Positions 23,068 to 35,552 of a stretch of 64,000 nt of DNA are shown one piece after another. The notes under the pieces were generated by a model, which was not told where the DNA came from, did not search any database, and saw only the letters and a list, made by a program, of their open reading frames with translations. The stretch lies in NCBI GenBank assembly GCA_002633005.1, contig NMRA01000060.1, positions 1,010,058 through 1,074,057 on the forward strand, given 5' to 3'. The first letter of the stretch is position 1. Each line of letters starts with the position of its first letter. Both the position numbers and the translations under genes were made by a program. The stretch comes from Phoronis australis. Its lineage: Eukaryota > Phoronida > Phoronidae.

Positions 23068-26000
23068 GTAAGTACTGAAACAGAGCTTATGTTCACGTTT
23101 TATGTCGTTAGAATAAATTCACCAAGCTGACGTCTGCTGAATTCTACTGGTGATCGCCAGAGCACAGTCAACAGGGGGTGGAAGGACCTTTTCCTATATA
23201 TAAATGAGCATAAATTCACATTTATGTTATCTTGTCGCCTTAGTTCGAACTTTCACTTGTTGGGACTTCGAAACAGCGCTTAGTTATGTACAACTTTAAA
23301 AAGTGGCATCACCGGCGAGAAAAGCGATTTTCTAAAAGTAAGCCCCAGCGCGGAAGCTATCCTGTAAACTTTGCGTTCAGAGCAAAACGCTCTGCTGACG
23401 CGCTAAACCGCACCCAATAAAAGACAAATGAGTATTTTAAACGTAATTAGTTGGTAAAAGTGACCAGCCTCGAATTGGCGAAGGGCTGGTAGACGTTGAC
23501 GAGAAAGAATGGGCGGTATGTTATGAAAGCACAAAAATAACGGGTTTTGTTGATTTTTAGCTCTGGTTGGTCAAACCTGCAGAAACCTCGTTACGTATGG
23601 CAGCACTTGAATAAGTATCCACAATGCATGAGCCAGCTGTCACTCACTACTGTGGCCATTTTAGGTGGTAGCACACTTCCAAAAATAAAAGTTTAAAACC
23701 AAAAAATCCTATTAAATTCAATTAAGTTTGAAAGAATTGGAGTTGAGTTGAACGAGAATTATTTGTTTCGACTGAACTAACTAGCGTGAAAATTCGTTTT
23801 ATGAGGTTTTTAACTAAAATTAATCGGAAATAGTATCTTTAGTATCCTCCGAAGTGAGTCCGCCCTTAAAATATTTCCCGTTTCGTAATCGATACTGAAT
23901 GACAGCACGTGAATGTTACTTGCTGAATGTTCGTACCATGAACGTCCGCACTGCTAATAACCTGCAAACATGTATCTGGTCACGTAGCTTACTGCACAGT
24001 AGCTTGTGTAGTCGAGGAGATAACATGTAAACGGAAGGTTCTGGAGTTTATCTGTGCATCAAATTCATCGAAACGGAAGAATGAGACAGACAAATTCTAG
24101 TGATAGATTTCATGCTACCCAAAAAACAAGGATACCACACTCATGAACAATGTTAATGAACACGGCTCACCGAACGCTATGATAATTGAGTTTTGACCCT
24201 GCGATAAATGTTTTTCAACAGAGTGGATACTAAAGGATAATGCCACCCAAAAAAACAACCTAGTTTGGATCAGTTTAGATGGAGTAGTTCCACTCGGTAA
24301 CAGCAAGTACAGCTCTTTTGCCTGACACCTGACGGCAGGCGGAGATGTTGAAATTAACCAATGACGTCAGAGGTTCGAACTAAGTCTGTTCAGCAGTTAA
24401 CACTCTTACTGGTGTCAGCTTATCGCTTGAATTCACCGTTTTACATGAATAAATCATCAAAATTCAATCAAAAACCTTTACAAATACACCGAGTTATTGA
24501 ACAAACGTGTGATTTTATTTCGCTGTTGCGGATTTTTAGGTATTTGAACGTACCGTAGCCTAAAAAGTTCGGTAGGCCAATTTACCGTGACCAAGGTTGG
24601 TCAGCGGAGTTAGGGGACTGTTCGGTGATAAATTCAAATTATTCGTCCGTGAAATACAGACAGGAGAAAATAGCTGTGTGTTGTAATTTTTAACGCGATT
24701 TTTCAGTTCTAAACACACAAAACGCTTGCTATCCCGGCCAGTTGCTCAAAACCCGATGAGGCCCACATCGCCGCGGCCGGACTGAAGACATCACGAACAT
24801 CAACCAGCCAGAGTTAGAAACTAAACTACACTATACTAGTGAGCCACAGAAAAAATGTGCACGTGATTGTTTTGGTAAATTAGCCGCGAAACTGCAAATC
24901 TACTTACTAGCTCGTCGGGGTTAGCGAAGTCAGTTTTCCCTTCCACAAAACCGTCAGGGCAAACGTTGTACAGTAACATGTGTATGAATAATTAAATAAA
25001 TATTCCCCTAATATCTGACCGTAGGATATAAAGTCGAATTATTGCGTTTCACAAAAGCTTTATGTCAGGAAACACTGAATCAGCATGAGCTCGGACGGCC
25101 TCGGTGCCCGGTCATTTAGTTTAAAGCCGGTACTAAAACGCAGTGATTTATTCATTGCTGGCTTCTCAAAACATTGGCACTCACGAACACTCCAATGCAA
25201 TACAAATTGTATCTAATGAGAAAGATTTCATTTCAGTTTTATTTAAGTATTGGTTAGGGTGAGAATAATTCATTTTGAAACAGAACGTACAATAAGAAAC
25301 GTGAACTCGCAATCCCGACTTACATGAGTGCTCATCCGACGAACTGACTTCACAAGTTAATCGTTAGGTTTCACAGGATATCAGTTCGAACCGAAATACA
25401 CTGATCAACAAATAATAGAGAGGATCTGCGAACGTACAAAGACAACGGAACATATGGATAGTTCCGAAAACCGTTTGAATGACTTGTCATGATGTCAGTG
25501 AGCTAACCATGCACGCACCAAGCCTAAAATATAGCGGGAATCGAATTTTTCGGTGTGCACACCTTTTACTGACAAAAAATCTACTAAGAAACTAGGTTCA
25601 GGCATGCGCGCAGAATTCATGTGCAGATTTTGTGAACTTTTGGATGCAATGTGTTCACTCCTAAATTCAAAGTCAACTTCGTCCCAACTCGCGGCGTATC
25701 AAACGAGTTAACGATTGAGCAGGAAAAGACCGCCCAAGGTGACACGCAACAAACCTAACTGAAATATGAAACTCATCCTCCCATAGTCATCGCCAATTTT
25801 ACACCACCAAAACACCCACTTGACACCAATTTTGTGCCCCCTCCATCGATTCTCAGGCATCTCCCAATCCAGTTGTTACCAGTTTCACGCGGCCAGTCCC
25901 ACACAGACTATGGCTGTTGATTACAACATGAACAATGACACCGCCGAAGACAACCACAATTTCCACTACACCGAAATGCTACAGGTGGAAGGCGTTGCTC

Positions 26001-27677
26001 TGACAAGAAATAATTATGTAAAACGTATTAAGGTCAAATTTTTGTGGCATCGAACCTGAAAAACAGATTCAAAGTGAGTCTCTACTACTGAAACAGGTGA
26101 AACTGTTCACCAAGCATTTTTACGGTTTCTTCATAAATATTTGGAATTTATGTTCATGTTAAAGCATTTCTCCTTTAGTTTCAAATTTCAAAAAACGTTC
26201 TGTTAACTACTCGTCACTTCGTCGATTTTTTATCTAAAAATTCTTTCTGCGTTCAAAGTGACTAACTCTTCTTTAGCATCCCAAGTAGTAATTTTTACGA
26301 GATTTTGCGTTCCGTGCCTCTTTCTTAGTGACACAAGACTTAAACATCTCATGTCGCTTTCATAAAGCAGACCTCTTCAGTAATTTATCCATGGGAATGT
26401 GAAATAAATTCATCTTCAAAATCTTTGTTTTCTCAACTATGTCTTCTGTTTCTTCCTCGGTCATTGCCTAGCAACACATCTGTCAGCTCACAACTACTCA
26501 CATTTGCGCATGCACCATAACTTGGTTCCCAGGGCTCATACTCCAGACGTCACTGATATCGTGACCAATCTAGTGGGTCTGTGGAGGAGACAGAGTTGGA
26601 CCAAAGAAATAACTTAATTAGTAATTAACAAATACAGCGGATTTCCGAAAGATTTCCTTAGGAGTTTTTCTTTAACAAGGCCGGCGTGCGTTCCGTCGGC
26701 GCGACAACCTCGCGAAAACGCAAGTGCTCATAACACGTCGTGTGATATCGCGAAAGCGAAGCATGTGGTCACTCTTGCTTGCTTCGCAAGATTCTTGCGT
26801 CTGAGCAACATAGCCAAGGTTAGTCTTTCGGGAGAGTTTTGCATGCCTGCCAAGGTATACACTAACAGTATGGAATATATGTCAAGAAAGACGAGCGTTT
26901 CATGAGGGAGCTTACATAATGTCCTGGTCGCCGAGGTTGGAGTGTTGACCAATGAGATGAATTTCGGGCTCACTGTTGTTGACAGTGTTTTCCAAAACTG
27001 AAAACCCAAACGTGTCGGAAGAAGATTATTCATCAGAACGTGCAGCCCGGAAGTTCTTCCACCGTACAGTTGTAGATCGAACTTCAACACTCGGAGATTA
27101 CACTTCGGTATACCATGTAAACATGAATTTAAAGCGGCTGTAAACCAGTCTTACGCCGCAAAAAATGAATTAAATAACTTTCCGTTATGAAATTAGTCTC
27201 AAGTTGTTCCATAAAACAAATAGATGAGATTGGTCTTGGGGAGACCAAATTCTATCAATTGATTTAACACGGCGTGTCATTTTAAGTACACCGAACATGG
27301 CCTACAGGAAAGAAGGACTATCAGTTCTTTGCAATGTCCAGTGCCGTGCCGGTCATCTAATAAGGAACTTGATTATATATCCGTAAGGGGTTCAAAGCAA
27401 AAAAATCCGATGAAAAGCAGGTTAATTGCAAGCTGTAGGCTGTCTATCTCCGGATTTAAGTGCTAGTGAACAAAAACCCTGTTTGTCACTTTAGAATGAA
27501 ACTTATAGGTGCATGCCCATATGTGAAAAAACACTTGCAAAAACCTTTTTTGTGAATACTTCAGATGTTGGTTCATGGGCCTAAATACGTTCGTAAATGG
27601 TAGATATAAATATAAACGCAGACACACACAAGGAGTCGACACTTGTTTTCCTGCACAGATGCTTCTCTTTATTTTAG
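23068..27677. other. copy A intron 1
   Basis: 4.6 kb, collinear with copy B intron 1 at high identity. ORFs inside (24115-24306, 24361-24558, 25820-26059, 26728-27090) recur in B only because the DNA is duplicated and carry no family features. The end of copy A intron 1 is AT-rich with no recognised insertion. Confidence 0.6.
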
Positions 27678-28153
27678 GCTTCAGTTCACGTGACCCTCCC
27701 TTCCGGGTCTTCTGATAACAGTTGTTCCACAACAATAACGACTGCGTCCTGTGACAATACGGCAGTGACTCTTGCAGATGTCAAAACTGAGCTGGAACGC
27801 ATGTCGGAGTTGTACAACCAGATGAATACTTTGTTGTCTGCGATGAACGCAAATCTGATGTCGCAGGCTAAAAGTAATGCTGCAAACACGAAGGCTTTCA
27901 AACAGCAAATTGTCATGCCTTGCATCGAACGTGGCTGACATTAAAACTAAGGTTACCGAAATTGACAATCTAAATTCCCTCATTTCAAACAATGGAAATA
28001 AACTGGACCGGATTTTGAACACGAGTAGGCTTACACAAGATGAAGCCAAAAGACATCAAGCACAGGCTACAGCTGCTCATGAAAAACAACAGATGGCGCT
28101 CGATTATCACACGTCAAAGCTAGATTCCTTGAGCCAATGTTTTTGCCGTAAGG
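27678..28153 (+). CDS. copy A exon 2 (stalk, +1 frameshift)
   Basis: 476 nt between TTTTAG| and AAGG|GTAAGT. Reads ASVHVTLPSGSSDNSC..., then VKTELERMSELYNQMNTLLS, a heptad-like helix, before the frameshift. After it the +1 frame reads SKLSCLASNVADIKTKVTEI and on to SLSQCFCRK. Length differs from copy C by one codon plus the single extra base. Confidence 0.8.
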
Positions 28154-29638
28154 GTAAGTGTTTTTAAAAGTTCTCAGAACGTCACGATTAATACTTTAAC
28201 TCTTCTAATCACCGGGAAAAATCTATTATGAACCGGCTAAGGTACCAACGTCGCTGTGTATTTTTGAGTCTGGAATGACACCAAGTTACTGGCGACGGGG
28301 TGGAATTTTGAAACTTGTGACAATTGGGGAACAAAACTTATTAACAACAGGTACACAAACAGTTGTGGTCCATGGCGTTTCACATCAAATTTTCATGTGC
28401 CTACTCAATAATTTTGCTTGCCTCCCGACCTGCAAAGGATTTTCGTTCAATGATATATATGAACCTACACCACGTCTTCCTGAAAATATTTTAGCACTCC
28501 GGACCTGCGTTTTTACAGATAGGCCTACTAAACCCTTTGAAAATTTTGTAGTCACGCATTATTGTGCTGGATATTAAAAAATATATTCGAAGTTAGACCC
28601 GATGTGGTAAATGAGAAATGGAGCTTACCGTCGGAGAAAATTTTTACTTGAAGTTCATTTAATACCTTAGTAAGTTCACAAAAGACCCTAACCAAAAATT
28701 GGATTGTTTAGGTTTAGACTAGTATCCAGGAATACTGCGGCATATGCCTTCTTAGACAAAATTTAGATAAGAGATAACTGCCAATGGACGGTTCCAACAA
28801 ACCCGTCTAATCCACGCCTACCATAGTTACCGTGGTTGAAGTGAATGTGAATGAATGTCCTCTGTGTACTTTCTGTATTTATTTTAGTTTATCGTAGAAG
28901 TTGAAATGTTCTTTTATAATCCTAATTAACCCTTAAAATTTTGGAACAGAATTGGAAACTCCGATAAATGTTTTTTTTTTTTTGATTGTCAAAGGTGACT
29001 AAGGCATTTGGCAAGCTAATTGACGGTCGTAGGGAAAGACTCTCAGTCATACGACAAATTTGTAACAAAACGATTAAATTTTCAGATGAATGATGAATTT
29101 TCTCTCTCGGGAAGTACCAATGATAAAATAGCGGGTGCTGAATTACAAACCAAATTTCAATGTGAAATCGCCTCAGCAGGACTATCGTATCCCTTACTGT
29201 ATTACTCCGCAAATAACCGCATGCCACTCTATGCGGAACAATGAAGTTTTTCCGCAAGATTTTTCCATTCAGATGTACTGCATACAGGCGCGTGAGTTAC
29301 GCAATTAGGGCCATACGGTGGTCCTATAATAGGCACGCTTTATTTTTTAAATACACCACCGAACCATTTTACTCCACACATTGTGTAGTGTCAGTGACAC
29401 CCTCAGCAAAAAAAAAGGTTAACAAATTGTTAAATACTAAAAATATACAGTTTTAAAACTCATAGCTTTATTTTTAACAAAGCTTGATCGTCGATAAAAT
29501 AACACCGAGTTCCTTTGCCGTAGTTCCACTCAAATGTCCCGCAATTAAGCGTCGCTCCACAATATAGGCCTATGCGCTCAATTGCGGGGCTACGTGGTAA
29601 GGAAATACAAATGATTTATTATAGTTATTTGTTTTCAG
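28154..29638. other. copy A intron 2
   Basis: About 1.5 kb, collinear with copy B apart from about 100 bp near 29260-29330 missing in B. No further exon recognised. Confidence 0.55.
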
Positions 29639-29907
29639 TTAAAGTGTTTCACGTGGTGCATCCTGAAGGTGGCTATAAGTTCACTTTCGAGCAAGCTAAA
29701 GCCGCGTGCCAGGCGAAAGGGGCAGTGCTTGCCACACCGGTACAACTCGAGGTAGCCTGGAAGATGGGGTATGAGATGTGCGCTTGTGGCTGGCTCAGTG
29801 ACCGAAGTGCGCGTTATCCGATGCATTTCGTACGCCGCGGATGTGGAGGAAGTAGACCGGGAATATCAACTTGTTCGAATCAACTGAACGATGCCTACTG
29901 TATTTGA
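29639..29907 (+). CDS. copy A exon 3 (Link domain)
   Basis: 269 nt from TTTTCAG| to TGA. Reads VKVFHVVHPEGGYKFTFEQA then KAACQAKGAVLATPVQLEVA, CACGWLSDRSARYPM, GCGG and NDAYCI. The four canonical Link cysteines (KAAC, MC.CGWL, GCGG, AYC) are present with extra Cys in CACGW and STCS. Amino acids are identical to copy B. Confidence 0.85.
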
Positions 29908-30349
29908 TTTTCATCACCATACGGATATCCACTGGTCCTTTAATTTGATCAATAGTGAAACTTCTACAAGCAACTGAGTGGTAGACCATTGACTCGGAAA
30001 TCGACCACGAGGTAGCAGCACTGTTGAGGAAACTGTTTAATTTCAATCAGACTGGTGCCATTCTCGCTTTTCTGGTATTCTATCGGGTCGCGTTTTCGCT
30101 ACTTTGATATAAACTTGGGATACTTGTTAAAGATTAAATGTGTATAGAAATGGGGTGGGCGATTACTATTTTGCTTGGTATAAATATCGGTCTGATAGGC
30201 CTACCCTACACAGTTGATGCTGTCCGATGAGAGCGCTCTGATCGAGGAGCGACACTTACGAAATCGAATTAAAATTTGCAGCCAAGAGGTGAGGTAGACT
30301 ACGAAACCAAGTTAACCAACAACCACGACCTCGACGCCTGTTGCACAGG

Positions 30350-30552
30350 CGTCCTCAGCTTCTGATCGTATCCAATACACTGTATAAAATACTACAAGGT
30401 ATGACATTCCGGACTAGAAATTCCACGGGTGCTTCACTTCAGCCGTTCATAGCAAACATAAAACTCAATAAATTTACATAAAACAGAGGTTCAACAAACC
30501 GTGAGGAATTGTTTGTTCTCCCAATACCATTTACGGTCTCCTGCTCAACCGA
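30350..30552. repeat. tandem-unit boundary segment, copy 2
   Basis: Same block as 21803-22115, downstream of copy A; after about 30552 the sequence becomes unrelated to the other copies. Confidence 0.8.
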
Positions 30553-30575
30553 GTTGGGGGAACTTTGAACCGGCA

Positions 30576-30887
30576 CTATAGATGGCGCTGTAATTGTCTC
30601 CCTAACAGGAACTTCTTTCTCATCCGAATTGTGCTACTAACAGAGCCAGACATTTGCCTCACAGGCTGACTACCAGCAAACTCCACAGGTAGCGCTGACT
30701 TGAACATCACAGGAACAGGTCTAGTAATTTGTGTAGAGGTTTTAGTCGTCGTCGAATGTCCACTGACATACTTTGTAGGCTGTTGACCTTGACCTTGCCG
30801 ATAGGACGCGGGCAACGTGGATGATGGCCGGGGAAAAGCGGGTGAATCGTTGATGCCACCATCTTGGGCAAGATTTCTGGGCATTGT
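30576..30887 (-). pseudogene. possible out-of-frame continuation of the tail exon
   Basis: Open frame reading HRGTMPRNLAQDGGINDSPA, then PASYRQGQGQQPTKYVSG and STTTKTSTQITRPVPVMF, to a stop at 30576-30578. Low-complexity Ser/Thr/Pro composition like a disordered tail. Not in frame with 30890-31063. Confidence 0.25.
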
Positions 30888-33800
30888 ACCTCGATGCTCT
30901 GAACATGTGGGCCAGCGGAACCATCCGTGTACGAGAACTTCATCTGAGAAAACTGCACGCGGCTGTACAAGCCCTCTTCATCTCCTGTTGACAGACGTGG
31001 GGGGCGAGGTGGGACAGGGGGTGGTCCCTGATGCGGCTTATACAACCGCTTCAGTTCCTTAAACTGTTCGAAATGCACAGAGGACGTTGTCTAGTCTTTA
31101 CTGGTTCGTGGTACTATCCGAAACTGTTACAATCATGCTCTGAAACAATAAAGACAAGAATTGTAAGAATTTGATATACATGTCGTCAAACTGATGGAAC
31201 TTGAGGAGTCTGCACAGTAGGCTAAAAAGTTTTTAATTTGGCCATATTTCTATTTTTCAGAGACTTACCGGTAATAAACATAACACATACGGAAATGCTC
31301 ATGTGAAATCAATGACCGTCAACATTTTTTGGCTGGGCTTGAAAAGAGTACATTTTGCACACTGATAAAATGCATATAACTAGGAACAGTACCCAAGTTC
31401 CCACGAGAATCTATCTATGTCATTAAAGTTAGCCACTTTAAGAATGAGATATCTTCAAGATCTAAACTAAGAAAAGCCAAAATTGACCCATCCAGATGCA
31501 GGATCAATCAGTACAAGACACGATAATATTCATATAATGTATATCAAGACTGAATTGAATGAATCATCACTACATGCCAGAGGGCCAGTTGGAGGATAGA
31601 TTACTTGATGAAATCCATAGGTCAAATGTTGGTACTCTAGCTGCCACAGAGGGAGCAAATTTTCAGGACACTAATGAGGAAGACTACCGCGATCACGCGT
31701 GGTACTGATTGCTGTTGATAACAATTACTTTGTTTAAAAAATTGACTGAATATGATAAGAGCAAATGCCATACCAATCATCGTTTTAGCTAACAGACGCT
31801 TAAACCGGGATTTCCGAAAGAGACCTACTGTGGAAACAAGACTTAAAAAAGCACCTCTCTTTCTGGATCATTTGGCATATATGACAAATGTGGAAAATAA
31901 AGACAAGGTTTTCCGATATTTTTTTTCACTTTTTGATCTGAATGAGAATGCTGTAGACAGCAAAACAAGTTTCCCAAAGTGCCCCAACACTTTTTCAAAA
32001 GGACCCAGAGAGTCTCTGTTTGGACAAAGATACTTCGTTAAAACGACAATTTCCAAAAGAACACCCTGGAGTTTTTTCGGAAATCCCTGGTATGGCAGTT
32101 GAGCCAAGGGATGTAATGCGATGGTATTATAATTTCGTTAATTCTTTGTCTAAGTCTAGAATAATTCACGAATTACACATGGTCAGTTGGTAATGAAGTT
32201 TCAGAAGGAGCCTGTGCAGATACTCAAAGAAATAATTTGATTTCTAAAATACATGAATAGACACTGAGAACCACAGCTTGCTATGAGCTCCAACAGAACA
32301 GAAAAATCACAGCCTAAATTGATCATTTCTCAAGGAGATTTAAAAATTGTAAATGTACACAGTGTATTAGAGGAGGTAGATGTTTTACAAAACGTCAGAA
32401 ATAGCGAACACTATTTAGGGCTTCCTTAAACAAAACCAAGCTTCACTGCCCCTCATATTGTCCAATGCAGGTGACATTTCACTGTAAATTGAATCATTAT
32501 CACCACCCTTGCCATTCCTTCCAGACTACTGTTTAAAAACCAATCAAATATGTAATAACCATTCGAATCATGAAACAAAAACAGGAAAATCAAAATCCAC
32601 AAAACAGAAATACTTTACAACTCGATTTTTTGTGGAGCATCGCGACACCAAATCAAAATATTCGATCTTGTTGCGTGAAATGAAAATTATCAAAGTAACA
32701 TCTATAAGGAAATTACATTTTCAACTGCAAAATGTTTCACAATTAATTTTCTGTGCAATCATCGACATCAAGATTTCTATAAACATTTAGACAACAAAGA
32801 CCGTTTTTAATTATCAAGATATTTACCTCCAAATCCCAAAAACGATTGAAAACTGCCTACACACCACAAACTGAACTCTATATGAAATTCAAAATAAATT
32901 CAAATAAACATAACCTGCAGAGCTCACATAATTATTATTCATTTTTAGGAAAACATCACCGGTACTTGGGATTAACATGCCAACAAAACCTGTAGTACCG
33001 GTATAAAGATCAGTCGGCTGACTCTTAAAGACTGTTAAGTCACCACAGTAAGCCGTCAGCCTTGAATTTTTATGCACCTACGTAGTTGGTGCAGAGAGTG
33101 AATACTGCAGAAATTGAATATTACAATAAAAATATATAAAGTTAGAGGGATAGAATCTCACCAGATGAGAGCACAATATGGCAGTCAAGTGAATTTTGTT
33201 TTCACATTTTTCATAAAACCTACGTTACGCCAAGTCAATCCTTAATCACATTAAAATTCTGCATCATAGTTACCGTTAAGGCTCTTTCACACTAACGTCG
33301 ACGCATAGATGTTTTGGGGGAGTTGCGGTCAGTATGAACGGTTAACTTGGTCCTGGATCAAAGTTAACAGTGCCAGTTAACTTTGCAGTAAACAGGTGGA
33401 TTTAACAGTGGAGCGTCGACGCTGCACTGCGGTATGAATGGTCAACTTCGGTCCCATTGAAGTTATCGCCAGAGCCACTGTTCTCATCAACAACTAAAGA
33501 GCAGTGACATCACTAACAGCAGCTCATATTTTGCTCGAATAATCACCAATCTAAATAAGATTGATGCCAATTAGCACATGTAGATGTTCCCAAATTGTTT
33601 CATTAAAAAGTCTGAGCGTGCAGCGCTACCTTGTGATAACTTCAAAGACGACAGCATCACCTACAGTTTACTTCGATGTTTGTTTACTGCCGAAACCGGT
33701 ATGAAAGGTTCAGTTAACTTCGCAGTTTACGTCGACGCTCCACTCAGACCGGAGTGAAAGGGCCTTAAGGCATTTTGTAAAACTGTGGGCACTCACAACA

Positions 33801-34048
33801 ATGTCATTAAAAGACCGCTAAAAATGAAAACAGGGCAATTTTTTTCTTTATAAAATTTGTGAGATTTCCCGGTGATAAGTATGTGTTTTCAACACAGAAT
33901 CCTTGCAAAAGCAGATTTTCAAATTACAAGTTCCTCAAAACAAGACCAAAATAAAATGGCATTAGTAATAAATCACTTACAGCACAGACACTAAACATCC
34001 AGTCCAGTTCTCTCTTCCATAACAAGTGGCGGAGACGATCAAAAATAT
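30576..34048 (-). CDS. unidentified minus-strand gene or pseudogene, candidate exons
   Basis: Three segments behave like exons on the minus strand: 33981-34048, 32915-33077 and 30890-31063. The first two join in frame across GT-AG sites. The third is 58 codons, phase 0 at both ends, and rich in proline. Downstream of it, in another frame, an open stretch at 30576-30884 continues with Ser/Thr/Pro-rich sequence to a stop, so either 30889 is a true donor or one exon is broken by an indel near 30890. I do not recognise the protein. That the three segments belong to one gene is inferred from strand and proximity only. They lie in a spacer present only between copies A and B. Confidence 0.35.
30890..31063 (-). 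CDS. candidate exon, proline-rich SH3-ligand-like tail
   Basis: After a pyrimidine-rich CGAACAG| acceptor it reads FKELKRLYKPHQGPPPVPPR then PPRLSTGDEEGLYSRVQF and ends VQSIE at GAG|GTACAA. PPVPPRPP is a typical SH3-binding proline motif and LYSRVQF resembles a phosphotyrosine site. This composition is common in cytoplasmic signalling tails. Confidence 0.4.
31558..31707 (+). CDS. short plus-strand ORF, uncharacterised
   Basis: 49 codons from ATG to TGA reading MNHHYMPEGQLEDRLLDEIH then RSNVGTLAATEGANF and ending YRDHAWY. Composition looks coding and may be a terminal exon (acceptor candidate CATGCCAG at 31582) or a transposon scrap. No family recognised. Confidence 0.2.
31710..32914. other. 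spacer A-B, no firm gene
   Basis: Overlapping ORFs on both strands at 31752-32107 lack family features. The rest is AT-rich. Confidence 0.3.
32915..33077 (-). CDS. candidate internal exon
   Basis: 54 codons plus 1 nt between CGTAG|GTGCAT and GCAG|GTTATG. Reads VHKNSRLTAYCGDLTVFKSQ then TGTTGFVGMLIPSTGDVFLK. Coding-like, family unknown. Confidence 0.4.
33280..33764. mobile_element. TTAA-flanked non-autonomous transposon (485 bp)
   Basis: Begins GGCTCTTTCACAC and ends with the reverse complement of GGCCCTTTCACTC, flanked on both sides by TTAA (33276-33279, 33765-33768). Internal sub-terminal blocks (CGTCGACG, AGTTAACT) are repeated in inverted orientation. piggyBac- or Kolobok-type by target site. 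Confidence 0.75.
33981..34048 (-). CDS. candidate internal exon
   Basis: 68 nt between ATTTACAG| and GCT|GTAAGT (strong donor). Reads IFDRLRHLLWKRELDWMFSV then CA and joins in frame to 32915-33077. Family unknown. Confidence 0.4.
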
Positions 34049-34099
34049 CTGTAAATTATGTTGTCATCATAATAGCCACAGGATATCCTTGGTTCATAT

Positions 34100-35050
34100 A
34101 GATTCATTCAAGTAAGTCAGGCAAACGCATTTTAATTAATAATCCACTGGTGCCACCTGCCGCCCCGAAGTGTTGTACCAGAGGGTCCCAGTTCAATCCC
34201 GTCCTGCAGCCATTCTGTTATTGCTTATGAATTTCTGTAATTACATTACGTTTCGTCTCTTATAGTTGCTAAACGTATTTGAAACAGAACATTCTAGAAA
34301 CCATGTGTAGTTTGTTGCAACAAGAGGAGGGTTACATATATCAAACCTGACCAATATCAGTGGCGTTGGCGCATTGGATTTTGGAATTAAATGCTGAATG
34401 ACGTCAATATGAACATGTGTCTTAACACGCTACGCAATATTGCCACAAGTTAAACTTTAATAATTCTGCTAAAACAAATGACTGCCTAAATGTATTCCGA
34501 TAAACACAATATACATTCATTGACTGACCTTGGTGCATTACAAGCTTCAGAGTGTAAGACATATCAAATCCAAATAGAAAAAATATTTTACAAAGAGTTC
34601 GTCTAACCCACTTTTTAGACGAAGTACAGGCTCTATTTCCTATTTTTGGTTATACTAATTGTCGTATCTTGCTACATAAATATAGACAAGCTAAATCCGT
34701 GGCCATGACCATAATATAGAATAGTGCACTAAATATATAGACCCTCAAAATCCCAGAATAGCGGTATGTAGATAGACACTCTATATCCATGGTCATGACC
34801 ATAAAAATACAATAGCGTGCTACATATATAGACATTCTAAATCCATGGCCGTATCCATAATAGCGCACTAACACTTGTACGTAAATCCGACACTGCCAAG
34901 TATTTACGAGGGAAGTTGTGATACCATATTCATCAAAAACACAAAAAATTCTTGCACAGCAAAGCCATTCGACCCAAACAACCAATAATTTGCCGCCATC
35001 GAAAAAATGTAAGAAACTTATCGATTCGAAGCGCATGGGATAAATACAAA
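34100..35050. other. spacer A-B, low-complexity coding mimic
   Basis: The 174-codon minus-strand ORF at 34650-35174 is largely a translated minisatellite (next entry) plus the dispersed repeat at 35055, and is not a gene. Confidence 0.5.
34676..34870. repeat. degenerate minisatellite, ~58-60 bp units
   Basis: About three copies of a unit containing TATAGACA..CTAAATCC and GTGGCCATGACCATAA, followed by AATAGYGCRCTA. Confidence 0.65.
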
Positions 35051-35054
35051 ATGT

Positions 35055-35552
35055 ACCTCGATTGGCGTACATGAAGTAATATCCACTCGACCTTATTCCG
35101 CTTATCGACCGAGACCGAATTTTTTCGGCAGATTTTTCAAATCCATCACCTAGACTGTTCACATGGCGGGTCACATCCTATATGTATGTACTTGCGCGTT
35201 GGGTTGCAAGTTTTCTCTTGTAAAAGAAACACTTTTAAAAGTAAGGAGTGATTTATTTCTTGAAAAGAGGTAGCCAAGATGAAAACAACAGCAACTGTGC
35301 AGTGATCTTGTAACATCTCCTGGAAATAGATAAGAACAACAATATTTGATATTTTAATTTCCTAGGAATCGGCGCCTGAGTTGCAGACGACTTAGTAGCC
35401 TATTCAGCAATTGAAAACTGAGACAAAAGTGTTTTATAATTAACAGTTTTGTTCCAGATTTTACGTTTAGGGCCTGGTTGCATGTCGAGTGTTAGTTACA
35501 CTGCTACAACTGTATTACTTTAAACTATATTCGGAAAGTTTGATGATCGAAC
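35055..35552. repeat. dispersed ~490-bp repeat, copy 2
   Basis: Matches 16466-16955 in the same orientation; it ends about 150 bp before the gene B upstream region resumes. Confidence 0.75.

Larger units (their letters stand above)
23032..29907 (+). pseudogene. Link-domain coiled-coil secreted protein gene, copy A (frameshifted)
   Basis: Three exons: 23032-23067, 27678-28153, 29639-29907, all GT-AG. Exon 1 encodes MASLCLSVLALL, most of a signal peptide. Exon 2 encodes a Ser/Thr/Cys linker followed by a heptad-rich region. Exon 3 encodes a full Link domain, the hyaluronan-binding fold of TSG-6, link protein and CD44. Relative to copy C, exon 2 has one extra base in CTTTCAAACAGCAAATTG near 27899-27914, so the reading frame ends at TGA 27936-27938 after about 98 residues and the Link exon is out of frame. 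The original frame resumes and stays open to the donor. Copy B carries the same change. Either A and B are young pseudogenes, or they make a short secreted peptide, or the frame is rescued by an unknown means. The intact exon 3 argues that decay, if any, is recent. Confidence 0.75.

Noticed and set aside
34650-35174. 174-codon minus-strand ORF
   Set aside because: Composed of a minisatellite and a dispersed repeat.
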